64,000 bases of DNA from positions 49,219 to 113,218 of the forward strand of contig CAYHVK010000013.1 of the NCBI GenBank assembly GCA_964360255.1, in the 5' to 3' direction. The translations under genes were made by a program, and so were the position numbers. Below, piece after piece: positions 26,269 to 35,189 of the stretch (position 1 is the stretch's first letter; each line of letters begins with the position of its first letter). Under the pieces are notes generated by a model that saw only the letters and a list, made by a program, of their open reading frames with translations, did not search any database and was not told where the DNA came from. The stretch comes from CAYHVK01 sp964360255. Its GTDB lineage: Bacteria > Bdellovibrionota > Bdellovibrionia > Bdellovibrionales > UBA1609.

Positions 26269-26709
26269 ATGAAAGCTGCTGTCGTTTGGAAAGACGAGAT
26301 GGAATTTTATGGTCGGGTAGATGAGCACACCGTTTTAATGGATGCAAAATCACCCATCGGAAAAGATAAGGCCCCCACCCCAAAAGATCTTGTTGCGATA
26401 GGTTTAGGCGGCTGCACGGCTATGGATGTCATTGCGCTTTTAAAAAAATACAAACAACTTCCAAAAGCATTCCATATTGAGATTGAAGTTCAAGCTTCAA
26501 CGGGCAAGGCTCCGATCGTTTTCGAGAAAACGCTTTTGAGTTTTATAGTTGAAGGCGAAGTGGAGCCTGAAAAATTAATTGAGGCCGTCAAACTTTCTCA
26601 AACGAAATACTGCGGCGTAAGCGCGATGCTATCTAAATCATTCCCGATTGAATTTCGAATTGTTCTTAACGGTAATGAAATCGGAACTGGCACAGCAAAA
26701 TTTGAATAA
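26269..26709 (+). CDS. OsmC family peroxiredoxin-like protein
   Basis: The 146-residue OsmC/Ohr-fold protein has the two redox Cys in the expected places: GGCTAMDVIALLKK (start of the long helix) and KYCGVSAMLSKS. OsmC proteins reduce organic hydroperoxides; in sulfur operons they may act on persulfides. GAGGTAAAAAG precedes the ATG. A 111-bp gap separates it from the dioxygenase-like gene, so it may have its own promoter. DUF2892 follows after 14 bp. Confidence 0.88.
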   Translation: MKAAVVWKDEMEFYGRVDEHTVLMDAKSPIGKDKAPTPKDLVAIGLGGCTAMDVIALLKKYKQLPKAFHIEIEVQASTGKAPIVFEKTLLSFIVEGEVEPEKLIEAVKLSQTKYCGVSAMLSKSFPIEFRIVLNGNEIGTGTAKFE

Positions 26710-26723
26710 CAAAAGGAGTCTGT

Positions 26724-26921
26724 ATGAAAGCAAATGAAGGTAAAGTAGATCGTATTTTTCGCGTAATCGTAGGGTTAGGATTAATTAGCCTCGTCTTCGT
26801 CGGCCCACAAACACCGTGGGGTTGGATAGGGTTAGTTCCGCTTTTAACAGGAGCGATGGGATTCTGCCCCCTATATAAAATATTTGGATTTAATACTTGC
26901 CCGCTGAGTATGAAAAATTAG
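26724..26921 (+). CDS. DUF2892 (YgaP-like) small inner-membrane protein
   Basis: The 65-residue protein has two membrane helices and the DUF2892 signature: VDRIFRVIVGLGLI at the start and TGAMGFCPLYKIFGFNTCPL at the end, with two conserved Cys. DUF2892 forms the membrane anchor of the rhodanese YgaP and often occurs alone in sulfur-oxidation gene sets. AAAGGAG precedes the ATG. It is the last gene of the cassette. Confidence 0.88.
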   Translation: MKANEGKVDRIFRVIVGLGLISLVFVGPQTPWGWIGLVPLLTGAMGFCPLYKIFGFNTCPLSMKN

Positions 26922-27207
26922 AACTTGGCGGAGAGACCGGGAATGAAAGACCATCTTTCTAAACCGTCGCCGCCATTGGCCTTTACCATAAATCAATAGC
27001 TTACCGCGTTTCAAGGTCGTTTCGAGTTATCTGCTGTCGGCACCAGACCGTCATGCTCGTTCCAAAAAGAACGATGTGAGGTTAGTCAGTTGCCAAGGTT
27101 TATCTCCCCATATACGGGGGAGTGATTATACACATCTGTACTCGATTTAAGAAAAACAAAACCCCAGGACGGCCCGGCAGGTTAGTGAGTGCGCGCAAAT
27201 TTACACA
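26922..27207. other. Non-coding or decayed stretch after the sulfur cassette
   Basis: No convincing gene is seen. The first bases (about 26930-26945) resemble the 3' end of a tRNA-Ser gene read on the minus strand, but the T-arm does not continue and no tRNA fold can be drawn. A CTCCCC/GGGGAG hairpin lies at 27104-27122 without a U-tract. This may be a scar of an old integration or rearrangement. Confidence 0.3.
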
Positions 27208-27477
27208 TCAATCGAGGTCACAGGCGCCTGAAAAAAAATAACAGTGCTCTTTCTGAGGCTCTCCATGCACATATAGCGAGACCACCCAAATGTATAAGCC
27301 TGGATTCGGTCCGACGATTTCAGAATCGGGCCTCAACTTGCCCAGACATTTAAGCCAATAATGCGGAGCAGAGCTGGGAGCCGCCTGTTGCCCAGCCAAG
27401 GGCAACTCAAAAGCATTAGTACTATAACCATACTTGTTGATTTCTTGCGTGAATAGTAAAGGCGTCGTAGCCTTGGG
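27208..27477 (-). pseudogene. Possible 3' remnant of a protein gene
   Basis: A minus-strand frame is open for about 90 codons up to a stop at 27208 but has no credible start. The C-terminal part (PHYWLKCLGKLRPDSEIVGPN and LYIWVVSLYVHGEPQ) has protein-like composition with regular strand pattern. Its upstream end runs into the leader of the plus-strand gene at 27501, so if genuine it is a truncated gene tail. It could equally be a chance frame. Confidence 0.3.
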
Positions 27478-27500
27478 GTCACTTATTTAGAGGAGCCGCC

Positions 27501-28328
27501 GTGAAGTCTTGTTTTTTTATTTTATTTTTTCAGCTTTTGTGGTCCACAACTTTTGCCAAATCAGATTACTTTTTGGTGAAACGCAACTCAACCGGTAGTG
27601 TCTTTGCAATTCTCCAGCCGGATTCATCGGGCAAGCCACCATCGGTTTTAGAAAAGCAAAAGTATATGGTAATAGTTGAAGACAAACAAGTGTGTGGCGA
27701 GTTCGTTAGAACGCCGACAAAAGGTGAACCATCAGAGAGCTCAATGGGTGAAGCGTGCAAACCCAATTATGAAACTGAATGGAAATTTAATGGTGGAAAG
27801 ATTGAATCGAAAGAGTGGCTTGGCCTCGCTGTTTTAGGGTGCGAAGGTTTCATGAAAAAGACTACGGCATCCAAAAACACAATAGATAATGTATTTAGTA
27901 AGCTTGTAGGAGATGTAGCAAACTATAACATCAGGACCTATAATTCATACCAAACTGGAAATATCGAGGCCCTTGAGTTTATCGGGGTCGCACTTAAAAC
28001 AAAGAAAGATAAAGACGAAATAGATCGGCCAGTTGGGATACCTTCGCGGAAGTTCGGTCTTTATGATCGTGCCACGCTTAAACCGCTGTTAATCGACGTC
28101 AGAACAAACTGTTGTGATGGCGCCGCCTACACTTGCACTTCCGCACATATAGTACTTAGAGACTGCCAAGAAAAGCCATACGAGGGTCTTTTCACACGTA
28201 ATGGTCAAACATACACATATGGCTACGGTGGCGGCGAAGAGTCTTTAGGCATGAGTGTGTCTAAGATAGTTAACAATAAATTAGAGCGCGTATTTTACGA
28301 TGGCATCTATACTGTAAACTGTAAGTAA
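27501..28328 (+). CDS. Secreted protein of unknown function
   Basis: The 275-residue product starts at GTG with AGGAG 8 bp upstream. It has a Sec signal peptide (MKSCFFILFFQLLWSTTFAKS, cleavage near residue 19). The mature protein has about nine cysteines, including the cluster TNCCDGAAYTCTSAHIVL, suggesting disulfides outside the cytoplasm. A Tyr/Gly-rich TYTYGYGGGEES follows. No family is recognised. It is convergent with the HExxH protein gene. Confidence 0.65.
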   Translation: MKSCFFILFFQLLWSTTFAKSDYFLVKRNSTGSVFAILQPDSSGKPPSVLEKQKYMVIVEDKQVCGEFVRTPTKGEPSESSMGEACKPNYETEWKFNGGKIESKEWLGLAVLGCEGFMKKTTASKNTIDNVFSKLVGDVANYNIRTYNSYQTGNIEALEFIGVALKTKKDKDEIDRPVGIPSRKFGLYDRATLKPLLIDVRTNCCDGAAYTCTSAHIVLRDCQEKPYEGLFTRNGQTYTYGYGGGEESLGMSVSKIVNNKLERVFYDGIYTVNCK

Positions 28329-28416
28329 ATCTTTAGTTTCAGAGCGTTGCTTTTGTTAAACCAAGTCGACGCTCTTTTATAGAATTGTCGAACCAAATTT
28401 CAATTTCTAAAATTAT

Positions 28417-29748
28417 CTAGTTATCCATGATAGTCGAAACCAAATAATCAATTACACTTCCAATTTCGCTTTTAGCGTCCATTGGGTACTGGTCGTATTT
28501 AGTCATTATGCTTTGAATATCAAGGGTATCTTTTTGAACGTCGACCTTATCAAGAATGATTTCCCACAGACTGTTAACGTGGTCCTCATTGTTTTCAAAT
28601 GGCATTTGTTTCAAGCGATAAGCTAAGTAAAGCCCACCAATAGCTCCAGTGCGATACGCAAAATTATTCGTATCAGCCTTTTGAAGGTCAATTTGCTGTG
28701 AAAAAGATGTGATGCCTGCCTTGACCATTGAATATGCTGAAACGTATTCAGCGAAGCCCTCAGTAAATTCGTAGTTCCAAATAAACGACCATGCATTCGG
28801 ATATTCTACTTTTATCTCAGATATGATTGCTTTCAGGTCACTCAGTTTTTCAAGTTCTTCCGCACTAGCTGCATTCTTTAGCGAGTCACCGATAGAAAAC
28901 ACGATTTTTGCATAAGTAATGAAAAGACTCTTAAGATATTGGTCATCTTGAAGTTGTTTTTCTAGGGCTTGGCGATCCTCAGCGATATCACGCGGGCTCG
29001 CAAGACCATTGACTTGATCTTCTCCCTCTTTGACGTGAAACATCTCATGCACCATCATGCCCATGATCATATTATGATAGCCGCCACCATCACTAAACAT
29101 CTGCTCAAAAAATGGACGGGTTTCGTCAGTAGCACCTGCCTGAAGCAGAAACAGCTCTTTCGTTGGTGAAAGTAAAACCAAAACCTGAGTATCAAGCGTT
29201 TGCCGTAGCGGGTGAGAGCGATCCATATATCCCGGATGCGGCTTCCAGTTTAAAAATTCTTCAGGCACTTCGGTATTTGGACTGCCGATCTTCAATTGAG
29301 TTTCAATATAGCGCGCACCATGCATGTATGAAAAGTTTGTCAGCTGGTCATTGTTATCGCCCTGAGAGGCAATAGATTTTTTATCTACATCTTTTAAAAT
29401 ATAAACAGATGATCCATAGAGCTGAGATGTCGTTGGCTCAATCTCTAAGCCAGAAAAAGTTGGCAAAGTCCAATTAAAGAAAACCAGATCAACTTTGTCA
29501 GCACGATCATTCACCATAAACGCGAACTTCATTTTATCAAGGCTGTACTCATTTACAGAAGGCCCCTTGCCTTCTAGTAATGGGTCACTTGATTTATGTA
29601 GCTCAACAATATCAAAGAATTTTGCCACAAAAGCCTGATCGTCAGGGCTTGTTGGGTAAAGGGATCTAGAGCATGCCGCACCATCTATTTTTGCAAAAGA
29701 AAGAGTTGAACTTGCTAGAACAAGTAAAAGAATAAAAATAGTTTTCAT
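28417..29748 (-). CDS. Secreted HExxH zinc-protease-like protein
   Basis: From the ATG at 29748 the product has 443 residues with a Sec signal peptide (KTIFILLLVLASSTLSFA). A gluzincin-like zinc site is visible: MMVHEMFHVKEGED (HEMFH near residue 233) and, about 95 residues later, EFTEGFAEYVSAYSM with a possible third ligand Glu. It is therefore probably a periplasmic or secreted metallopeptidase; the family is not recognised. The in-frame extension upstream of 29748 lacks signal-peptide character. No neighbouring inhibitor or pro-protein gene is evident. Confidence 0.65.
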   Translation of the reverse strand: MKTIFILLLVLASSTLSFAKIDGAACSRSLYPTSPDDQAFVAKFFDIVELHKSSDPLLEGKGPSVNEYSLDKMKFAFMVNDRADKVDLVFFNWTLPTFSGLEIEPTTSQLYGSSVYILKDVDKKSIASQGDNNDQLTNFSYMHGARYIETQLKIGSPNTEVPEEFLNWKPHPGYMDRSHPLRQTLDTQVLVLLSPTKELFLLQAGATDETRPFFEQMFSDGGGYHNMIMGMMVHEMFHVKEGEDQVNGLASPRDIAEDRQALEKQLQDDQYLKSLFITYAKIVFSIGDSLKNAASAEELEKLSDLKAIISEIKVEYPNAWSFIWNYEFTEGFAEYVSAYSMVKAGITSFSQQIDLQKADTNNFAYRTGAIGGLYLAYRLKQMPFENNEDHVNSLWEIILDKVDVQKDTLDIQSIMTKYDQYPMDAKSEIGSVIDYLVSTIMDN

Positions 29749-29913
29749 GCAAAGGAACCTTTGGTTTATTTCGCTAGCGCAAAATACAACTCGAATAGGC
29801 GGTTGTAACTTCAAATTATTTTATTGAAGTTTTTACGATGTCACGAGTTCGATAGCTAGCACAGATGGGGGGAGAATTTAGTTTTCTCAATTGGAATTTC
29901 CTGTGAGAAGAAG

Positions 29914-30258
29914 TTAACCACTGCTAGGCTTATCCAAACTGTATGCCAATGTGATCACGCTTTGCTTTTGAACATCATTGTTATCGTCAGACCACCCGCA
30001 AAGATTCTTAAGTGCGAAGATGAGCATAGTTGTATTGCTAGCCTCAGCTAATTGAACGGCTTTTTGTATGAGCCGTAGTCTAAGCTTAGCTGAATGCAGG
30101 TCACGAAACTCAGTAAAGCTGAGGCCGCTCCATTGCTTGATGCGCCTTTGTACGGTGTCTTCACTGGTTCTAAAAAATGAAGCGGTTTGCTTTAGTGTGG
30201 GCCGCATATCCATGAGTTGAGTTGCAGTTTCAAGTGTAAAATATTCAGCCTTCAGCAT
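29914..30258 (-). CDS. Helix-turn-helix protein, small-terminase-like
   Basis: The 114-residue product contains a helix-turn-helix at about residues 20-45 (LKQTASFFRTSEDTVQRRIKQW) followed by a basic helix and LIQKAVQLAEASNTTMLIFALKNLCGWSDD. The latter resembles the helical segment after the DNA-binding part in small terminase-like or phage-derived regulators. No terminase large subunit is present. It may be a leftover of a phage or an orphan regulator on the element's left flank. Confidence 0.5.
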   Translation of the reverse strand: MLKAEYFTLETATQLMDMRPTLKQTASFFRTSEDTVQRRIKQWSGLSFTEFRDLHSAKLRLRLIQKAVQLAEASNTTMLIFALKNLCGWSDDNNDVQKQSVITLAYSLDKPSSG

Positions 30259-30322
30259 AAGACAATTCTAATTTATTTTTTGTCGGATTATAAGTCCTGT
30301 TATCTTTTACGGGGGAGTTTCA

Positions 30323-30916
30323 ATGGATGTAAAGATAGACAGTAGCTCGGGTTCATCTAAGCATATGCCATTGCCAAATTGGAACTTAGAGTACGCGGCT
30401 CACTCGCAAGAGATAAAAAATTCTTTCTCTATTTATGCTCGGTATAGGGATGACTTAAAGACAACTAACAACGAGGCCTATCAAACTGTAAAAAATATTG
30501 TGTCCAATTGGAGCGGGCGCTGCAAGAATCAGTCTTTCGCAGAAATTGCATTTTTCTCACTTTTCTTGGGTACAATATCATAAGCATTATGAAGATGGCC
30601 TACTCAACTAGCGCAAGTCTGCCAGGATTTTAGTGATGCAGCCGATAGACTCTACAAAGAAATGTCAAAATTGAATGCTTATATTGAAGCTGGCTACATG
30701 CCGCGCAAGAGTTTAATTCAGTTTAGTGAGCTAGAGCTCGACTTTTTAATTTGTATACATTTAAAAGCAAAAGCCAGCGTTAACAGATTAATAAAAATAT
30801 ATGGGCGCGAAAATGTTCGCGGAAAACGAGATCAGAAAGTTAGAGCTATAAAATTGGCGGATTCGTCGCAAAATGACTTGTTTCAACTACTTAACGAATC
30901 CGCCATGCTATTATAG
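30323..30916 (+). pseudogene. Frame-disrupted gene of unknown function
   Basis: Two open frames in the same phase (30323-30583, 86 residues; 30662-30916, 84 residues, open further upstream to about 30620) are separated by stops. A third short frame between them (YHKHYEDGLLN) continues the protein-like composition, as expected from two compensating frameshifts. The first part has GGGGGAG upstream of its ATG. The second part is basic (NRLIKIYGRENVRGKRDQKVR). No family is recognised. The gene directly adjoins the integrase end of the conjugative element. Confidence 0.45.
30856..30904. repeat. Perfect 11-bp inverted repeat next to the integrase gene
   Basis: GGCGGATTCGT (30856-30866) and ACGAATCCGCC (30894-30904) are perfect inverted copies separated by 27 bp, 37 bp before the 3' end of the integrase gene. 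The position fits an attachment-site arm or a bidirectional terminator, but there is no U-tract. A direct copy at the other end of the element is not visible in this window. Confidence 0.4.
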
Positions 30917-30940
30917 CACAAACTTCTTTCTTCATCACTT

Positions 30941-32161
30941 CTAGCGTGAGCCGAACATACTGACCACATTCGCAGGGAGTTCCATCGGGCGTTCAATCGC
31001 CTTAGATTTAAAGCTGAGCTTTTCTGTCGCTCCCGCTTCCTCAATACCAGCCATGCGGATGTAAATCTGCATCGTCTCAAGATCCTGCCAGCCACCGATC
31101 TTCATGACCGTTGTCGCAGGAACCCCGGCTTGAATTAAGTGCGTCGCAAAACAAGCTCTGAGCGTGTGGAACTTAATAGATTTAAGTCCCTCGTTCACAC
31201 AGAAGGCTCGAAGAACCTTCGCTTGCATGCCTCGTCTCAACTCATGGAAGTCCTGAAACACAAGAGTCCCTTGCTCGTCCTTGCCCCAACTCATTGACGG
31301 CAAGTAACTTTGTAGGAACCAGTAAAGCTCACTAGAAACAGGAACCGTGCGCCAGTAACCGGCCTTCGTTTCCCCAAATTTCTTTGTGCTCTGGCTCCAT
31401 GCCCGGTGAACCCTAATAAGTCCGTAACTCTTTTTCGAATCATCAGACTTATCAAGAGCCAAGGCGATTTCCCTAGAAACAAGGTCGATGTCTTCTAACC
31501 GAAGGCCTCGCAGTTCCCCTGCGCGCATTCCAGTATAAAGACCAACCTTCCATATTGGGTGCCAAGGGTGCTCTTTTTGTTCCGACCGCTCCAGCAGCAG
31601 AATAACTTCATCCCTCGTCAAGATCTCGGGGATAGCGCAAGCTGGCTTTCGCTCAAGCTCCACCGCGTGAACAGGGCTCTTGTCTTTTCCGACAATGTGC
31701 CCGTGTTCCATGCCCCAGACATAAATCACATTGATTGCGATCTTGATCTGATATTGAAGAAGGACACTTGCTTCTTCTGCTTTCGCCAAAGTGAAGATCT
31801 CTGCGCCATCAGCAAACCCGAGTTTCGATGCGGGTTTCTTCAGCCAAGACTTCGTCCAGTTATTGGCTCTCGCCACATAATCTCGGACCGTCGCAGGCTT
31901 AAGCTTCCGTGAGGGGAAGAGTGTGTAGTAGCGTTCCCACTTGTCCACAACTTCACCCCAGGTCGCGCCCTCGTTTTCACGTCTCGCAACTTTAATGCAA
32001 GCTTGCTGATATTCGCGCTTATAGATCTTTTCCGCTTCCTCTTTAGAGGCAAGATCAATCTCCCGTTTCTGTTCGCGAATCTTGCGATTCTTGTTCGAAA
32101 CGACATTGACGTATGCTTGCCACAATATTTTTCCATCTTCTTCGTAACTGGTTACACCCAT
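30941..32161 (-). CDS. int: Tyrosine recombinase / integrase of the conjugative element
   Basis: The 406-residue phage-type integrase has an N-terminal Arm-type region, a SAM-like core-binding domain (ATWGEVVDKWERYY...YVARANNWTKSWL) and a catalytic domain with TGMRAGELRGLRLEDID (Arg near residue 207), HTLRACFATHLIQAGV (His-x-x-Arg near 330) and WQDLETMQIYIR (Tyr nucleophile near 365). It catalyses site-specific integration and excision. AAAGGAG precedes the ATG. An excisionase-like gene lies 26 bp upstream on the same strand, placing this at the left end of the element. Confidence 0.93.
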   Translation of the reverse strand: MGVTSYEEDGKILWQAYVNVVSNKNRKIREQKREIDLASKEEAEKIYKREYQQACIKVARRENEGATWGEVVDKWERYYTLFPSRKLKPATVRDYVARANNWTKSWLKKPASKLGFADGAEIFTLAKAEEASVLLQYQIKIAINVIYVWGMEHGHIVGKDKSPVHAVELERKPACAIPEILTRDEVILLLERSEQKEHPWHPIWKVGLYTGMRAGELRGLRLEDIDLVSREIALALDKSDDSKKSYGLIRVHRAWSQSTKKFGETKAGYWRTVPVSSELYWFLQSYLPSMSWGKDEQGTLVFQDFHELRRGMQAKVLRAFCVNEGLKSIKFHTLRACFATHLIQAGVPATTVMKIGGWQDLETMQIYIRMAGIEEAGATEKLSFKSKAIERPMELPANVVSMFGSR

Positions 32162-32187
32162 CTTAATTCTCCTTTATTTCTATTTTT

Positions 32188-32442
32188 TTAGATTAGAGAG
32201 AGTTCAAGTAGGCGATCCAGTTCGACCTTCTTAAAGAAGAGTCTTCGACCCCATTTGCGAGCTTTCAAAAGTCCTCGCCAAACGGCAGTACGAATTGCTC
32301 CATCAGAGGGTTGTCCATCCTTGCGAATTTTTCGCAAGTACACAGCAGCGTCTTTCGTAGATAACCAAGTCAAATTGTCAAAGAACGGTTTATTCGATTC
32401 TTCGCTTTCCGGCTTAGAATCTTTCAAATTATTACTGTCCAT
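32188..32442 (-). CDS. Excisionase-like MerR/Xis helix-turn-helix protein
   Basis: The 84-residue protein has the winged-helix pattern of excisionases: LTWLSTKDAAVYLRKI...PSDGAIRTAVWRGLLKARKWGRRLFFKKVELDRLLE. The R-W-G-R-R-L-F-F-K stretch corresponds to the wing that reads the substrate site. It is unusual in carrying a longer insert (RKDGQPS) between the two helices. AAAGGAG is upstream of the ATG. Its place just before the integrase gene is the classical xis-int order. Confidence 0.8.
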   Translation of the reverse strand: MDSNNLKDSKPESEESNKPFFDNLTWLSTKDAAVYLRKIRKDGQPSDGAIRTAVWRGLLKARKWGRRLFFKKVELDRLLELSLI

Positions 32443-32525
32443 AAACTACTTTCTCCTTTGAGAAATATCAAGAAAATTCATTAAAAATAGAGCGTGCTTT
32501 CAAAGAGAAAAATGCGTCATTTCCC

Positions 32526-32885
32526 CTATGAAACTGCTGCATTTCCTTGAGCCGATTTGTTGCTTTCTGATTTCAAAAGATGCGCCAAGTAATCGTCCAT
32601 TGTGATCTGTCCGAACTTCGAACAATGCGCACGATAGCTTTGCTCCATTCGATCACGTCCCGTAAGACTGGCCTCCTGTAGTTCGGTCAGGTCCTGCGCC
32701 GTGAGCTTCGGAAGAAGCTTCAGCAAAAGCGCGTCGAGTTTGACGCGTTTGCCGAATTGCTTCTTATTGATTTTGGCGAGTTCTGAAAGCAGGCGCTTTC
32801 GTGTTTCAAGTGAAACGCGAATCGCAGCCGAATTTGATTTTTTGACGGTAGGCTTTGCTACTTTTTTTGCTTCTGAAGTTTCCAT
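32526..32885 (-). CDS. Lys-rich DNA-binding-like accessory protein
   Basis: The 119-residue product has a basic N terminus (SEAKKVAKPTVKKSNS) and then AAIRVSLETRKRLLSELAKIN, a strand followed by a helix like ribbon-helix-helix proteins, followed by LDALLLKLLPKLTAQDLTELQ. It is probably a small DNA-binding accessory of mobilisation or integration. AAAGGGGAAA precedes the ATG. It lies between the relaxase and excisionase genes. Confidence 0.5.
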   Translation of the reverse strand: METSEAKKVAKPTVKKSNSAAIRVSLETRKRLLSELAKINKKQFGKRVKLDALLLKLLPKLTAQDLTELQEASLTGRDRMEQSYRAHCSKFGQITMDDYLAHLLKSESNKSAQGNAAVS

Positions 32886-32977
32886 AAGGTTTCCCCTTTG
32901 TGAAACCTCGTCCGCCTGATTGTGGTGGGAAGAGGATTAAATTTAGATACAGACCGCGCTAGGCGTAGGTCATTTTC

Positions 32978-34825
32978 TTAGATACCGATGTCAGGGCCTC
33001 GGCTTCGGTCATGGCTCAGATCACTCATGGAGAGTTCCTTCACCAGAATATCGAATGGGTTAAAACGCTCCTTCATTTTGTCGGCAAAACTCCGTTCTTG
33101 TTTTAACTCTTTATGACTTTGAGTTGGCATGACATGCACTTCTTGAATGTGCGGATTCAAAGCCAGAACCTCCGTCAGTTTTCTTTCCGAACCTTCATCA
33201 AACATTACAAATATATTTGAGCCTTTTGAGTGAGACCCTTTGCCGCTGCCACTCAAAATTAGAAACTCAAAAGGATCAGAGTGAACGCTCATTTTTTTTG
33301 AGCTGGTGAGACTCTCGAAAAATGAAGCTGATGGCTTCCCATGACGTTTTTGTTTCCATTCGCCGTTTGGCTCTTGCTTGAACTCAATCGCGGATTCATT
33401 CTTTTCCCCCATGAGCCAAACGCTTCGATTCTCGCCAACATGAACATTCTTGTTCTTAAGAACTGAGCCTGCGTGAGCTTCATTGAAGCCACGCGAACGC
33501 AAAAGACTTTGCATCGTTTTTTGAGCAACTTCAGGCAAAGCAGATTTTGGCTTTGGGAAATAAAATGACTGAACCCCTTTCTGATACGATCCCATGTACT
33601 GTTCTAACAGCAGCAGCTTTGGGTTCTTAGTGATGATCGCAAGTGCGCCAAGTTCATTTGTTTCTTTATGCGCTTTTACGAAATCAATGATTGTTCCCTG
33701 ACGTCCGCTTTTACTATTCGTCCAAGATTTATCTTCGACGACAACGAACTCCAAACCGCGCAAAACCTTTTGCCCCTTGGCATTTGTCTTAAGCGGAATT
33801 TTGTTCGCTTCGCAGTAGCCAAAAATGCTCTGTTCATTGGCCCGTTTCATTTCATGGTAAAGAACCCCGCCGCTACTATCAAAAATTGCAGGCAGCACAT
33901 CCCGAGCACTGTTGCGATCAATTTTTGTGAACTTGCCGTAATCCTTTTTTCCGAGTCCTGAATAGCTTGTTGATTCAGGTAATAGATGGCTTTGAGTTCC
34001 CACAAAATTTCCTTTTCCGTCAAAGGCTGCTCCAAGATCGGAAAGGGTTCGGCCTCTAAGTCCTGGACTCTTTGCATATCTCTCATCATTCTCCTTAAAC
34101 GCTTTCATCAAGCCGTCTTTATCAAATTTATCTCCAAGGCGCTTTCCCCGAACTGCTTTGGTTTCACTTCCGTAGAGATAGCTAATGTTTTTTTCCTCAA
34201 CCCGAACATGCACACCACGGAATTTCAAAATGCCAACATACTCGTCAAAGCTTGTGCTCGCGGCTCTCGCGAAATCTGCTTTTTGTCTCATATCAAAAAA
34301 CCAAGTCTTTTTTCCGTGCGCTGCCATGTCTTGAGCCTTGTAAGGAACGGGAGCCTTGTCGTTTCTGCTTCGTTTTTCAATGACGCTGAAACCATTCTCT
34401 CGCGCAATTGCGTTATTAGCCTCGTGAAGTTTGATCAATTCTGACCGTTTATTAACGAGCAACATTTTGGTGTCACTGTTCACGGACGAGATCACAATAT
34501 GGTTATGAATGTGATCCTTCTCCGTGTGAGTGATAACCCAAGCTGAGTGACCGGGAGCAATTCGCTTCGCAAGCTCTAATCCCATCTCGTTGTACTTTTC
34601 TGGTGGAAAGAGATCGCTCTCTTTCGCGGGCCAAGATTGGATAATAGTGAGTGCCAAGTTCTTCGCTTCTTTTTTTCGTCCCTCGTGCTCATCCCGAATT
34701 TGCTTTGCCATATTTTCCGCAAGGCCATTCGAGGCACTTCGTACTGGCTCAGAATCACGATCCTTGTCCAAATACTTTTCAAGTGCTTCGGGAGCTTTCA
34801 CCCAGCTTTGCTTAACGATTGGCAT
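32978..34825 (-). CDS. MOBP-type relaxase
   Basis: The 615-residue product has the relaxase three-histidine motif HTEKDHIHNHIVISS near residue 100, following the helix HSAWVITH. MPIVKQSWVKAPEALEKYLDKD at the N terminus carries the expected catalytic-Tyr region. The C-terminal 350 residues include a charged region and a toprim-like segment (FEFLILSGSGKGSHSKGSNIFVMFDEG), possibly a primase-like domain. It nicks oriT and carries the strand into the recipient. It overlaps the MobC-like gene by 14 bp, the usual mobC-relaxase coupling. Confidence 0.88.
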   Translation of the reverse strand: MPIVKQSWVKAPEALEKYLDKDRDSEPVRSASNGLAENMAKQIRDEHEGRKKEAKNLALTIIQSWPAKESDLFPPEKYNEMGLELAKRIAPGHSAWVITHTEKDHIHNHIVISSVNSDTKMLLVNKRSELIKLHEANNAIARENGFSVIEKRSRNDKAPVPYKAQDMAAHGKKTWFFDMRQKADFARAASTSFDEYVGILKFRGVHVRVEEKNISYLYGSETKAVRGKRLGDKFDKDGLMKAFKENDERYAKSPGLRGRTLSDLGAAFDGKGNFVGTQSHLLPESTSYSGLGKKDYGKFTKIDRNSARDVLPAIFDSSGGVLYHEMKRANEQSIFGYCEANKIPLKTNAKGQKVLRGLEFVVVEDKSWTNSKSGRQGTIIDFVKAHKETNELGALAIITKNPKLLLLEQYMGSYQKGVQSFYFPKPKSALPEVAQKTMQSLLRSRGFNEAHAGSVLKNKNVHVGENRSVWLMGEKNESAIEFKQEPNGEWKQKRHGKPSASFFESLTSSKKMSVHSDPFEFLILSGSGKGSHSKGSNIFVMFDEGSERKLTEVLALNPHIQEVHVMPTQSHKELKQERSFADKMKERFNPFDILVKELSMSDLSHDRSRGPDIGI

Positions 34826-35165
34826 AGTTCACCGTGAGCATTTGACTCAATTTCATATAGTTAACATTGATCGCAGATAACGCCTGACTCCATCCAGCCA
34901 TGAGCCCCATGTTAATTTTTTTTGCGATCTGATTGATGTTATTTCCCTGCCGTTTAAGCTCAGTTTCAAAACTCTTTGCCTGTTCAGGTGTGAGGAGCGG
35001 GCGCTCAAGATCCATTCTGGCAAAGAGCGCACGTCTAAAAAGTTCTGGGCCAGACATTCCAGTCGCCGCGATCATTTTTTTAATTCGTTGATGCTCGGTT
35101 GCATCAATACGAACGCACAATGCAGTCCCTACATCCGACTCGGTTTCTAAATTCAGTTGTTCCAT
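34812..35165 (-). CDS. mobC: MobC-like relaxosome accessory protein
   Basis: The 117-residue product has a ribbon-helix-helix N-terminal half (ALCVRIDATEHQRIKKMIAATGMSGPELFRRALF) and the MobC signature LKRQGNNINQIAKKIN near residue 75. MobC proteins bind oriT next to the nick site and help the relaxase open the strands. AGGGG precedes the ATG. The stop overlaps the relaxase gene. The inverted repeats just upstream of this gene are the best oriT candidate. Confidence 0.85.
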   Translation of the reverse strand: MEQLNLETESDVGTALCVRIDATEHQRIKKMIAATGMSGPELFRRALFARMDLERPLLTPEQAKSFETELKRQGNNINQIAKKINMGLMAGWSQALSAINVNYMKLSQMLTVNYANR

Positions 35166-35189
35166 TTTTACCCCTATGAGTTAGCTGAT

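Noticed and set aside
26925..26990. tRNA-Ser gene on the minus strand
   Set aside because: Only about 15 bases resemble a tRNA end; no T-arm or full cloverleaf can be drawn.
32936..32968. Imperfect repeat near the relaxase stop as oriT
   Set aside because: Arms are short and mismatched, and it lies downstream of the relaxase gene; the region upstream of mobC is a better candidate.
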